27,276 nt of DNA from SURF-58 sp041305085 (GTDB taxonomy: Archaea; Nanobdellota; Nanobdellia; Woesearchaeales; UBA9642), in assembly GCA_041305085.1 (NCBI GenBank), contig JBFYMA010000044.1:1-27276 (forward strand). Direction: 5' to 3'. The notes under the pieces were generated by a model that saw only the letters and a list, made by a program, of their open reading frames with translations, ran no database searches and had not been told where the DNA came from. Made by a program: the position numbers and the translations under genes. Numbering within the stretch: position 1 is the first letter of the stretch; each line of letters begins with the position of its first letter. Positions 1 through 6,998 of the stretch are shown here, in pieces.

Positions 1-99
1 CAAAAAAGTCTCATCAGTACAAATAAAAATTACGATCAGCTCCTTTCGTTCATGACTCAACAACTCCAAGAATCCTACTGGGACATTTTCCTTTTCTAG
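1..99 (+). CDS. possible 3' end of a protein gene (partial)
   Basis: The first frame is open from the window edge to a TAG at 97-99 and encodes 32 residues ending in SYWDIFLF. The composition looks protein-like, and the stop lies just before the 3' end of the convergent tRNA-Glu gene, which suits a gene tail. The opposite strand is also open here but has no stop or start that makes sense. No family can be named from so little sequence. Confidence 0.35.
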   Translation, partial: QKSLISTNKNYDQLLSFMTQQLQESYWDIFLF

Positions 100-108
100 A
101 AAAGCAAA

Positions 109-335
109 TGCTCCGGCCGGGACTTTCTCAAGCTTTTTTGTAAAAAAGCCTATTCGAACCCGGGTCACCGGATGTTTTCAACGCCTTGCTGGGCAAAGCA
201 TCACGAAAATCCGGTATGATTGGTTGTCCCACCTATCAAAAAACTGTTTCTACAAAGGGGCTTGAGCGCAAAGCGCGAAACCCCTGCTTTTGGTGCAGCT
301 TTTTGCAAAAGGTGCCCGGACTACACTACCGGAGC
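109..335 (-). tRNA. tRNA-Glu (UUC) with three introns
   Basis: Removing three introns leaves a 75-nt tRNA with acceptor GCTCCGG/CCGGAGC, discriminator A, anticodon stem CCGGA/TCCGG, loop TTTTCGA (anticodon TTC) and T-arm CCGGG-TTCGAAT-CCCGG, the usual archaeal tRNA-Glu layout. Intron 1 (224-315, 92 nt) sits in the D-loop. Its bulge-helix-bulge has a perfect GTCC/GGAC central helix, bulges GGG and AAC, and inner helix CACCT/AGGTG. Intron 2 (174-203, 30 nt) is at canonical 37/38 with helix TTTT/GAAA. Intron 3 (123-152, 30 nt) is at about 59/60 in the T-loop, with a relaxed helix TTC/GAA plus a mismatch and an 8-bp inner stem. A TATA-like box lies about 30 nt upstream at 360-371. Confidence 0.93.
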
Positions 336-359
336 ATTGTTTTTAAAGGAATTGCAAAC

Positions 360-371
360 TGTTTTTAAATG
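360..371 (-). promoter_or_regulatory. TATA-type promoter of tRNA-Glu
   Basis: On the minus strand this reads CATTTAAAAACA. It is centred about 30 nt upstream of the first base of tRNA-Glu. The identical 12-mer lies at the same distance in front of tRNA-Ile. Confidence 0.65.
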
Positions 372-396
372 TGTTGCTTTTACAGAAATAAAAATC

Positions 397-526
397 TGTG
401 CCCACGGGGAGTTTCACAATGTTTTGAACCCCGGACCTCCGGCTGTCTTAGCTGTTCGAAAACGTGTCATATAAGACCGGCGCTTTCTGCCCTCAACGAG
501 GTCTAACCAGGCTGAGCTATGGGCAC
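397..526 (-). tRNA. tRNA-Ile (UAU) with three introns
   Basis: The mature molecule is 75 nt with acceptor GTGCCCA/TGGGCAC, D-arm GCTC-AGCCTGGTTA-GAGC, anticodon loop CTTATAA (anticodon TAT) and T-arm CGGGG-TTCAAAT-CCCCG. Intron 1 (484-501, 18 nt) splits the 3' strand of the D-stem. It contains a CCTC-GTT-GAGG hairpin, but the central helix is not clear. Intron 2 (445-469, 25 nt) is at 37/38 with a perfect CTTA/TAAG central helix. Intron 3 (411-422) is only 12 nt, sits in the T-loop at 59/60, and has central helix TTCA/TGAA with 3-nt bulges AAA and ACT. UAU would read the AUA codon directly, whereas most archaea use a CAU tRNA carrying agmatidine. Confidence 0.9.
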
Positions 527-550
527 ATTGCTTTTAAAGAAACAGTGGTT

Positions 551-562
551 TGTTTTTAAATG
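551..562 (-). promoter_or_regulatory. TATA-type promoter of tRNA-Ile
   Basis: The minus strand reads CATTTAAAAACA, about 30 nt upstream of the mature 5' end of tRNA-Ile. It is identical to the box in front of tRNA-Glu, so both tRNA genes have their own matching promoters. Confidence 0.65.
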
Positions 563-676
563 TTTTCGTTGAATCAATCCTAATCTTGTTATATAGTTTT
601 TGCAGGGTAGCTGCCAATGCTCTAATCTAAACCTTTAAATACAAAAAGAATTTAACGCTGATAAGGGGTGGAAACA

Positions 677-883
677 ATGCCTAAAACAAACACTAAAAAA
701 GACAAAAAAGACATGTGCGGCTGCGGCCCTGCAGGAGCTGTTTACGGATTAGGCCTTATAGGAGCGCTGATATACTATTTGGTACACGCAACAGGCTTTT
801 GGAACGGAGTGCTGGGAGTATTAAAAGCAATTATCTGGCCAGTATTCGTGGTTTATGGATTGCTGAGATTTTTGGGAATCTAA
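677..883 (+). CDS. small membrane protein
   Basis: A 68-residue protein begins MPKTNTKKDKKDM, followed by a CGCG motif and two hydrophobic segments: about residues 17-37, with glycine-rich AVYGLGLIGALIYYL, and about 45-66. A basic N-terminus before two membrane helices suggests a small inner-membrane protein with the N-terminus in the cytoplasm. The ATG at 677 is preferred over the in-frame GTG at 668, because GGGGTGG at 665-671 then serves as ribosome binding site. A TATA box (CCTTTAAATA, 632-641) precedes it. The next gene starts two bases after the stop, so the two are probably cotranscribed. The function is unknown; similar short proteins with this Cys-Gly motif occur in DPANN archaea, as far as I recall. 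Confidence 0.75.
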   Translation: MPKTNTKKDKKDMCGCGPAGAVYGLGLIGALIYYLVHATGFWNGVLGVLKAIIWPVFVVYGLLRFLGI

Positions 884-885
884 GC

Positions 886-1275
886 ATGAATGCAGATTTG
901 GTTGCTCCCTGTGGCATGAATTGCGGGGTTTGCTATGCATACCTTCGAGAAAAAAACAACTGCCCTGGCTGCAGACTATTGAGAAAAAACATTCCTGTAA
1001 GCATTGCAAGATGCAAAATAAGAAGCTGCAAAATCATTAAAACCAGCAAGGCAAATTTCTGCTTTGAGTGCAGCCAGTTTCCGTGCGCAAGCATTAAGCA
1101 CCTTGATAAACGGTACAGGACAAAGTACTCTATGAGCATGATTTGCAATCTGAACTCTATAAAAGAAAAAGGCATGAAAACATTTCTTAAGAATGAGGAA
1201 AAAAGATGGGTTAAAGGAAACAAGGTTTTCTGCGTGCACAAGAAGAAGTACTTCGAGTTAAAGAGCAGGTGCTGA
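886..1275 (+). CDS. Cys-rich DUF3795-type protein
   Basis: A 129-residue protein opens with APCGMNCGVCYAYL and continues with CPGC, ARCKIRSC and CFECSQFPCAS clusters. This Cys spacing is characteristic of the DUF3795 family of small, probably metal-binding (zinc or Fe-S) proteins of unknown function. The C-terminal third is basic (KGNKVFCVHKKKYFELKSRC). The ATG follows the stop of the upstream membrane protein by two bases, which points to translational coupling or reinitiation. The longer open frame running back to 715 overlaps the membrane protein in another frame and is not the likely start. The family assignment is from the motif pattern; the cellular role is unknown. Confidence 0.8.
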   Translation: MNADLVAPCGMNCGVCYAYLREKNNCPGCRLLRKNIPVSIARCKIRSCKIIKTSKANFCFECSQFPCASIKHLDKRYRTKYSMSMICNLNSIKEKGMKTFLKNEEKRWVKGNKVFCVHKKKYFELKSRC

Positions 1276-1296
1276 ACACCACAAGCTACAGCTGGA

Positions 1297-1367
1297 TGCA
1301 CCAGCCGGGAATTGAACCCGGAACACAGGCTTGGGAAGCCCGGATTATACCGTTTAACTACTGATGC
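1297..1367 (-). tRNA. tRNA-Gly (CCC)
   Basis: An intronless 71-nt tRNA with acceptor GCATCAG/CTGGTGC (one G-T pair), discriminator A, anticodon stem CGGGC/GCCTG, loop TTCCCAA and T-arm CCGGG-TTCAATT-CCCGG. The anticodon CCC reads GGG. It is the downstream member of a minus-strand cluster with tRNA-Gly(GCC) and tRNA-Val. Confidence 0.93.
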
Positions 1368-1423
1368 GCTGCCAATTAGGAGTTGGATTTCTGGTTAATA
1401 ATCTTTCGAAAATCGCTTAAGAA

Positions 1424-1534
1424 TGCGGCAGCCGAGACTCGAACTCGGGTTACAGCGTGTCTGCATACAGATATTCCATAAATTTTGGCTTCTGTATTGG
1501 CAACGCCGTGTAATGACCACTATACTACTGCCGC
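1424..1534 (-). tRNA. tRNA-Gly (GCC) with one intron
   Basis: Acceptor GCGGCAG/CTGCCGC, discriminator A, anticodon stem CGGCG/CGCTG, loop TTGCCAA and T-arm CCGAG-TTCGAGT-CTCGG. A 39-nt intron (1459-1497) interrupts canonical position 37/38. The bulge-helix-bulge is textbook: central helix TTGC/GCAG, 3-nt bulges CAA and ACA, and an inner stem TACAGA/TCTGTA. The mature tRNA is 72 nt. It is separated by only three bases from tRNA-Val, so the two are probably processed from one transcript. Confidence 0.95.
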
Positions 1535-1537
1535 GTA

Positions 1538-1646
1538 TGGACCCGGCCGGAATCGAACCGGCGACCTTCGCCGTGTAAAGGCGACGTCATTTGCGGAATC
1601 TCCTGCAATGTAAATGTAAAAGGTGTAGCCGCTAGACTACGGGTCC
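1538..1646 (-). tRNA. tRNA-Val (UAC) with D-arm intron
   Basis: Acceptor GGACCCG/CGGGTCC, discriminator A, anticodon stem TCGCC/GGCGA, loop TTTACAC (anticodon TAC) and T-arm GCCGG-TTCGATT-CCGGC. A 36-nt intron (1591-1626) lies in the D-loop, not in the anticodon loop. Its central helix GCGG/CCGC is perfect and flanked by 3-nt bulges CTA and AAA. Splicing gives the normal D-arm GTCTAGCGGCTATGAC and a 73-nt tRNA. A TATA-like TTTATAAA sits about 28 nt upstream (around 1673-1680), so this is probably the first gene of the Val-Gly-Gly transcript. Confidence 0.94.
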
Positions 1647-1880
1647 GGTTTCAGAATGAAAAAGCAGCTTTTTTATAAAGGTTGCTGTTTAGCTTTCTGA
1701 ATATTTCCCCCCAAAAAAAAGAATTAGTTCACGTCTTTCTTTGCCTATCTGATGCACTCTTTCTTGTTTTGTCTGTTTATAAATTTTTCTATTTGCTCCT
1801 GCACTGGACACACCACCGTAAAATATTTAAATAATTTGTACGCTTTAATTAGTATACCTTTAAATATAAAAAAAGATAAA

Positions 1881-1911
1881 CTTTATATACTAGTATACAT
1901 AATACCCTACC
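1881..1911 (+). promoter_or_regulatory. scpA promoter with overlapping palindrome
   Basis: TTTATATA at 1882-1889 lies about 25 nt before the ATG at 1912, so the mRNA is expected to be leaderless. A perfect 12-bp palindrome, TATACTAGTATA (1885-1896), overlaps the TATA box and could be an operator. A related TTAGTATACC half-motif lies upstream around 1849-1858. No regulator can be named. Confidence 0.5.
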
Positions 1912-2673
1912 ATGGAACAGACTGTAATCTTTCAACATTCTCAGGAAAAGATTTTTAACATACTATTTGATAATGATGAAATAACATGGCAGACCATTAT
2001 CTATGACCTTATTCAAAAGGAGAATATGAACCCCTGGGACATAGATGTTTCCAGACTCTCTCAAAAATTTCTTGAAAAGCTCAAAGAGCTGAAAGAGCTG
2101 GATTTTAGAATAAGTGGAAAAATGGTGCTTGCAGCAGCAATACTTTTGAAGATAAAATCCAAACGGTTCATAGACTCAGATATTGCTGCGCTTGACCAGC
2201 TCATAGCCAGTACAGAGGAAAGCGTTGACCTTTTGGAGGATCTGGACGAGCATTTGGAAGACATGAATATGCTGGACAGGCAGGAGCAGCCAAGAATTTA
2301 CCCAAAAACACCTCAGCCAAGAAAGAGAAAGGTTTCTGTTTATGATCTTGTGAATGCTCTTGAAAAGGCTCTTGAGGTTGAAAACAGGAGAAGGTCTCCA
2401 ACATATAAGAATGCTCCAGAAGTTACTGTGCCTGAAAAAAAGGTCGACATGCATCAGGTTATAAAGACTGTGTATGGAAAAGTCAAGAGCTTTTTTGCCA
2501 AAAAAACAAAGCTCAAGCTCACATTCGAGCAGATAATTCCTAGCCAGAAGCCAATCGACAAGGTGATGACTTTTGTCCCATTGCTTCATCTCGAGAACCA
2601 GCGCAAAGTTGATCTTTTGCAGGAAAAGCACTTTGGAAATATAGAGATACAGATGGTCAGGGAGCTGAATTGA
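1912..2673 (+). CDS. scpA: segregation and condensation protein ScpA
   Basis: A 253-residue kleisin of the usual ScpA length. The N-terminal part carries the family pattern MNPWDIDVSRL (about 39-49) and MVLAAAILLKIKSK (71-84), the helical region that contacts the SMC neck. The middle (about 90-140) is acidic and then proline-rich. The C-terminal 90 residues resemble the winged-helix domain that binds the SMC head. ScpA bridges the two heads of an SMC dimer to form the chromosome-organising ring. Neither smc nor scpB lies next to it here. The start at 1912 is supported by a TATA box about 25 nt upstream; no ribosome binding site is needed. A T-run and a structured repeat follow the stop. Confidence 0.9.
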   Translation: MEQTVIFQHSQEKIFNILFDNDEITWQTIIYDLIQKENMNPWDIDVSRLSQKFLEKLKELKELDFRISGKMVLAAAILLKIKSKRFIDSDIAALDQLIASTEESVDLLEDLDEHLEDMNMLDRQEQPRIYPKTPQPRKRKVSVYDLVNALEKALEVENRRRSPTYKNAPEVTVPEKKVDMHQVIKTVYGKVKSFFAKKTKLKLTFEQIIPSQKPIDKVMTFVPLLHLENQRKVDLLQEKHFGNIEIQMVRELN

Positions 2674-2677
2674 TTTT

Positions 2678-2785
2678 TTTTATTGAAAATTGCGCAGGGT
2701 TGAATATCACAGAGTGCATCAACCTCTGGTTGCTCTGTACCCCTGCCTTGAGGTAAGGGATAGGGTGAGCTATTCAGTCATAAGG
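2678..2785 (+). repeat. structured repeat element, short copy
   Basis: Bases 2678-2716 are identical over 39 nt to 9951-9989. The core folds as GCAGGGT/ACCCC(T)GC enclosing CAGAG/CTCTG and an apical hairpin CAACC-TCT-GGTTG. The long copy has a different but equally paired apical hairpin, so the base changes are compensatory. The 3' part (GAGGTAAGGGATAGGGTGAGC) resembles the right end of the long copy. The strand is nominal. It fills the gap between scpA and the next gene and could be a non-autonomous mobile element or an RNA gene. Confidence 0.6.
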
Positions 2786-2814
2786 CATACTTTTGTTATT
2801 TTTCTCAAGAATTT

Positions 2815-3870
2815 TTAAATTTTATAGTTCAATGATTCCAATCTTCTGCTTAATTTTTTGAGATAATCTCTGGCGATTATTTTTTTTGCAATACTTTGAA
2901 TGTGGGATTCCAATTCTTTTGCAAATTTATTTATCTCCTGCACATTTTCGCACGCGTTCAGTGTCTGAACAATACTTTTGAAAGAATCTTTGCATGTAGA
3001 AATGGCAACATTGTCAGAGAGCAGTTTTACCACAGTTCCGACATACTTTTGCCCTTTGTGCTTTAGAAGCAAATCTGTAACTCCCTGAGCGAGTTTAGCA
3101 TCCTGATAATGTGTTGTCTCGCCTAATATTCTTGCTACTTGTTTTAGGTATTTAGAGTTCTGATATGATTTCATAGTTTCAAGCATTTTTTCATCACTCA
3201 AAAGAATTACTATATTTTCTATTGATTTATTATTCTTTGAGTCAAAGATAGTTTCGTCCATATAGCCAAGTATTATTTTTCTGCCTTTTAAATCTCTATA
3301 TTTAAGGGAAGTATTTGCAACTAGATTAACCAATGCATCGTTTTTAGTATAGGATGTGCTTTCCCATATTATGCTTGTAACTGTTTCATCTTCTTCAGTG
3401 TTTTGGTATGCAGCAATTGTCTTTATTGCATTAGGATTATTCAGCCTTTTGGCAGTATTTTTGATTTCTGCAGAAGGATACGCAAAATTCGCTCGATCAA
3501 AAAATAATCCTGCGATTTGTCGAGCACTTTTCATATCTTTATATGTGTGCAGTGTTTTTGCAACAGCTTCAGTTGTTTCAATGTCTTCTGTCATATAAGT
3601 AACTGCGCCAATTGCTTTTGCCACATCAAAAGCATATTTTGAGTTTTTATAAGCGAGGAAGGTATCTATTATTTGTTCTGAGCCTCTAAAGCCCTTAAAA
3701 AAGATTGTAACTATCTCATCATATTTTTCGCTTTTTGCAAGGGCATTTGCTATTTCTTCAATGCATCCGTTTTTAGCTATATTAACAATATCTTTATCTC
3801 CTGCCTCAGTTCCGACATTGATAAGTCTGACTCTTAGAGAATAATCATCTAGTGCAACTCTTGATCCCAT
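2815..3870 (-). CDS. alpha-helical repeat protein of unknown function
   Basis: A protein of about 351 residues, almost entirely predicted helix, with degenerate repeats around a Tyr-Lys/Gln-x-x-Lys-Tyr motif: YKNSKYAFDVAKAIG, YKDMKSARQIAGLFF, YQNSKYLKQVARILG and HKGQKYVGTVVKLLS. The spacing is irregular, like HEAT/ARM-type solenoids that serve as binding scaffolds. There is no signal peptide or membrane segment. The open frame reaches 3936, but a minus-strand TATA box (TTTATAAAC, about 3895-3903) lies inside that extension and about 28 nt upstream of the ATG at 3870, so the shorter leaderless start is chosen. It is transcribed divergently from the large PD-(D/E)XK-like gene. I do not recognise a family. 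Confidence 0.7.
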   Translation of the reverse strand: MGSRVALDDYSLRVRLINVGTEAGDKDIVNIAKNGCIEEIANALAKSEKYDEIVTIFFKGFRGSEQIIDTFLAYKNSKYAFDVAKAIGAVTYMTEDIETTEAVAKTLHTYKDMKSARQIAGLFFDRANFAYPSAEIKNTAKRLNNPNAIKTIAAYQNTEEDETVTSIIWESTSYTKNDALVNLVANTSLKYRDLKGRKIILGYMDETIFDSKNNKSIENIVILLSDEKMLETMKSYQNSKYLKQVARILGETTHYQDAKLAQGVTDLLLKHKGQKYVGTVVKLLSDNVAISTCKDSFKSIVQTLNACENVQEINKFAKELESHIQSIAKKIIARDYLKKLSRRLESLNYKI

Positions 3871-4001
3871 GATCTGCAGAATGTGCAGGGAGTTTATAAA
3901 AACTCTCATCAATAGAGATGCGTTAAAAATCTCCAAAATTAATCACTCATAAGTGGTTACAGACCGAAACCTTTATAAATATAAAAACTCCACACTCATA
4001 T
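3871..4001. promoter_or_regulatory. divergent promoter region
   Basis: Two TATA boxes face apart. TTTATAAAC on the minus strand (about 3895-3903) serves the helical-repeat gene. CCTTTATAAATATA on the plus strand (about 3969-3982) serves the gene starting at 4002. Both are spaced for leaderless transcripts. Confidence 0.55.
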
Positions 4002-6938
4002 ATGAGCATAAACTGGACAGAACAGCTTGTAGATGAAACAATAGAAGAGATAGCAGGCTGCATAAAGCATGGAATAATCCCTGAAAAGTTCAACACTATT
4101 TCTCTCAGAGAACAAGGAGGAAAGATAAGAAGCATTTACTTTCTTGTGTCAAGGCGCACCAACAAGACAAGGCTGGCAGAACAGATTTTTCCAAACGGAT
4201 TCGACAGCCTCGTAGAAAAGGTTCAGGAAAAGCTAAGCGCAGAAAACATTCTTGTTGAGAGCGGAAAGAGGGATGTTCCATTCTATATTTCTCACAGCCA
4301 GGACGAGCTCACCAGAATACTTGGCATGAGGCAGCTTTTTTTAGAAGGAGAGCTGGAAAAAGATGCTGCAATTGAAAAATTAGTAAATGACTACAACATA
4401 AGCCTTTCAGAAGGCCAAAAAAGGCTTTACTTCAGCAACGGAACTGCAAGGACAGCAGAAGAAAAAAACATAACTGGCTTGCTGAGAAAAATTGAGCAGC
4501 CAAAAGCGCATAATGGTTTAGAAAACAATTTCCTGAAGGGATTCCTGTTTGAGGCGCTTGTGGGGGTATATCTGGCTGGCAAAGAAGGCAGAAAAAACAT
4601 TACAGCACAAAAAAGGCTTCCAGTTGTCTACAAAGACCTCAAAGGGGTACAGCACGGAGAAGTATATCTTGACTTTCTTGTAGAGCCAGACAGCATCGTT
4701 GAAATAAAATGGAAAAATGACTATGAAAATATCATTGAATCAGTTCTGCCCCAAAAATATGCACTTGAGCAGGCTACAGGAAAGCCTGTAAATGTAACTG
4801 TAGTTACAAAAGAGAGGTGCCCAACACTGGAATTTATGCTGAGCCAGTCAATAAATGTTGAGCAAGATGCATCAATTATGGGGCTGCCAGAAATTTCTTC
4901 AGACATTAACAGCATTTTAATATACACAACTTTTTCAGACATGATCAGAGGATTGGAGCATGAAGACCTCTACAAAAGAGTGCTTGCTTCTATTGAAAGG
5001 CTTCACGAAGAGCAGAACACAGAGCTTATCAAGCAGTATATCAAAGCACTGACAAGAGTTTACCAAAACGGCGAAGATATTGCTGAAAAAGTAGAATTTA
5101 TTGCTTCTGCAATGGAAGCCAAGCTTCCTTTGGAAAAGAATGAGATTGAGAGCCTTTTCGGTGTTCCTGTAAAAACACCAGAGGAAAACACAGACTTTGA
5201 AAAAAGAAGGCAGATAATAATCCACAACCAGAAAAGGGCTGAAAAAAAGAAGCTTCTGGAAATATACAGCACCTGGAAAGGAGAAGAGCACAGCAAGCTG
5301 ACAAACGAGTTGATAGATGAGCTTCAGAAGCTAAGCTCTGAAAAGCTGAACGAGCTTTACAGTGCTGTTCAGAAGCAAAAGCAGGAAGCAAAGCAGCAAA
5401 GCTCTTCTGACAGCACCTTTGCAAATGCGCCAATGACAAGAATGATGAAAATGCAGATTAATGCGCTTGCCAGGAAGTACCAGGAGAATATAAGCAAAAT
5501 GGCAATTATAAACAATAAGCTGAACACCCTTTTTTCAGAACTGAGTGAAAAATATTCTGGAATAAGGGCGCTTTTCCAGTATCCTGCAAAGATTCATGAA
5601 GAAAAGCTTGCGGCTGCAATGAAATCATCTTTTCCTGCGCTAAAGAACAATGGATTTTACAAAAATTCCCTTGAAGCATTCTTTAAAGAATATGTTGAGA
5701 TGATGGATATTTTTCAAGGCTTTCAGGAACCATTTTTTGGAAAGGTCAAAGAATTTTCTCAAGAAATAGTAAATGTGAATAAAGAATACTTTAAAACAGG
5801 GGAGTCCATAGACTTGGAGAAGTTCCACGCAGACGTTGATACAATGGAGAATATTCTAGGACAGGCAAGGGAAAAATCAAAATTGCTTGAGGCATACACT
5901 GCGCTTGAAAAAGCCCATGAGCTGATAGTGCAAAAAAGGTTTTCAGGATCAAAAAAAGAAAGGGAAGGCATCCAGTATGCATATCTTGCAATGCAAAACC
6001 CTGTTGCCCAGAAGCAAATACAGATTTACAGGGCAATGGTGGAGAGTGCAATCATGCTGGCAGAAATAAACCCCAAGTCAGCTTATAAAACCCTTGAAGG
6101 GCTGGCAACAATAGAGATAAATGACAGTAATTACATAAAAAATGGGGTAAGAAGAGCAATAGAGTCAGAATATATTGATATCTATCTAATCAAGACAATG
6201 CAGATGCGGTTTTTAGAGATGGCAAACAGGCAAATATCAACTTCCGCGCTTTGGCAGAACCTGGACAAAATAAGCAACCCTGCAAAAGACACCTTTGAGT
6301 TTATGAAAAGAGAATTGTCAGATTCTTTCAAAACATATGATGCGCTGAAAAATATGAAACTGCAGCCAACAAAGCCAGATTATTTTGAAGAGGATTACAG
6401 GTTCGTTGCGTCAGCAGTCCAGGCATTTGCAGAAGCTGTGAAGTGCATAATTGATAATAAGGAAACATGGGACTCAGAAAGCTCAAGATCCATTGCAATC
6501 CAGAAATTGCTTAACAATTGCGAACAAGAGATTTACTCAGACAATGTAGCATTCCATCAGATTTTCATGAGGACCCAGGAATATGCAATGCAAAAATTTA
6601 ATGTTGATGACTCTTCAGACATTGACTTTAAAGAGCTAATAAAAACAGACCATAAACAGCTCTTCAGCCTGTATGAAAAGCAGGGAATTATAAAGTACAA
6701 GGCATTTGTGGAGTACTTTGACAAAAAGCTCTTTTTTGCAAGGCTGCTTTCAAACATAAACCCTGATGCAACAGCGGAGTTCATTAAAAAGAATTTGCCC
6801 GATGAAAACCCTTTCACCCATACTACACAAAGCTGGATAGAATACGTGAACAGCGTTTACCAGAAAGACTTTAAAGAGTTTGACAACATAGTCCAAAACA
6901 GCCATCCAGAACTGCTGGCTTCACCAAAACATTTATAA
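4002..6938 (+). CDS. large helical protein with a PD-(D/E)XK nuclease-like domain
   Basis: A 978-residue soluble protein. Residues 170-270 show a restriction-endonuclease-like pattern: a glutamate in FLKGFLFEALVG (Glu184), the core strand VYLDFLVEPDSIVEIKW with Asp224 and Glu234-x-Lys236, then QKYALEQATGKPVNVTVV (Gln251). That order of Glu, Asp, ExK and Gln fits PD-(D/E)XK nucleases or inactivated relatives. The N-terminal 160 residues are mixed. The remaining 700 are helical and charged, with likely coiled coil at about 420-510 and 630-680. The ATG at 4002 has a TATA box about 25 nt upstream. The 3' end overlaps the promoter of the proteasome gene. No family is recognised, and nuclease activity is inference from four residues. 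Confidence 0.75.
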   Translation: MSINWTEQLVDETIEEIAGCIKHGIIPEKFNTISLREQGGKIRSIYFLVSRRTNKTRLAEQIFPNGFDSLVEKVQEKLSAENILVESGKRDVPFYISHSQDELTRILGMRQLFLEGELEKDAAIEKLVNDYNISLSEGQKRLYFSNGTARTAEEKNITGLLRKIEQPKAHNGLENNFLKGFLFEALVGVYLAGKEGRKNITAQKRLPVVYKDLKGVQHGEVYLDFLVEPDSIVEIKWKNDYENIIESVLPQKYALEQATGKPVNVTVVTKERCPTLEFMLSQSINVEQDASIMGLPEISSDINSILIYTTFSDMIRGLEHEDLYKRVLASIERLHEEQNTELIKQYIKALTRVYQNGEDIAEKVEFIASAMEAKLPLEKNEIESLFGVPVKTPEENTDFEKRRQIIIHNQKRAEKKKLLEIYSTWKGEEHSKLTNELIDELQKLSSEKLNELYSAVQKQKQEAKQQSSSDSTFANAPMTRMMKMQINALARKYQENISKMAIINNKLNTLFSELSEKYSGIRALFQYPAKIHEEKLAAAMKSSFPALKNNGFYKNSLEAFFKEYVEMMDIFQGFQEPFFGKVKEFSQEIVNVNKEYFKTGESIDLEKFHADVDTMENILGQAREKSKLLEAYTALEKAHELIVQKRFSGSKKEREGIQYAYLAMQNPVAQKQIQIYRAMVESAIMLAEINPKSAYKTLEGLATIEINDSNYIKNGVRRAIESEYIDIYLIKTMQMRFLEMANRQISTSALWQNLDKISNPAKDTFEFMKRELSDSFKTYDALKNMKLQPTKPDYFEEDYRFVASAVQAFAEAVKCIIDNKETWDSESSRSIAIQKLLNNCEQEIYSDNVAFHQIFMRTQEYAMQKFNVDDSSDIDFKELIKTDHKQLFSLYEKQGIIKYKAFVEYFDKKLFFARLLSNINPDATAEFIKKNLPDENPFTHTTQSWIEYVNSVYQKDFKEFDNIVQNSHPELLASPKHL

Positions 6939-6945
6939 ATAACCT
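6932..6945 (+). promoter_or_regulatory. psmB promoter
   Basis: CATTTATAAATAACC overlaps the stop codon of the preceding gene. The predicted start of transcription, near 6960-6965, leaves a leader of about 35 nt containing the GGTGG ribosome binding site of the proteasome gene. Confidence 0.5.
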
Positions 6946-6998
6946 CTTTTTAACAGGTGTATTCATTCTGAATGTTTGAAGAAAAAGGTGGTAAAAAA

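Noticed and set aside
1..108. Minus-strand reading through 1-108 as a gene tail
   Set aside because: Open but without a start, and it would have to begin inside the tRNA-Glu gene; the plus-strand reading with a clean stop is more likely.
186..474. Short plus-strand open frames across 186-474
   Set aside because: They run antisense through the introns and exons of tRNA-Glu and tRNA-Ile and have no ribosome binding site or protein-like composition.
933..1301. Minus-strand open frame opposite the DUF3795 gene
   Set aside because: It is a shadow of the Cys-rich gene; the plus-strand product has a coherent motif pattern and start context, the minus one does not.
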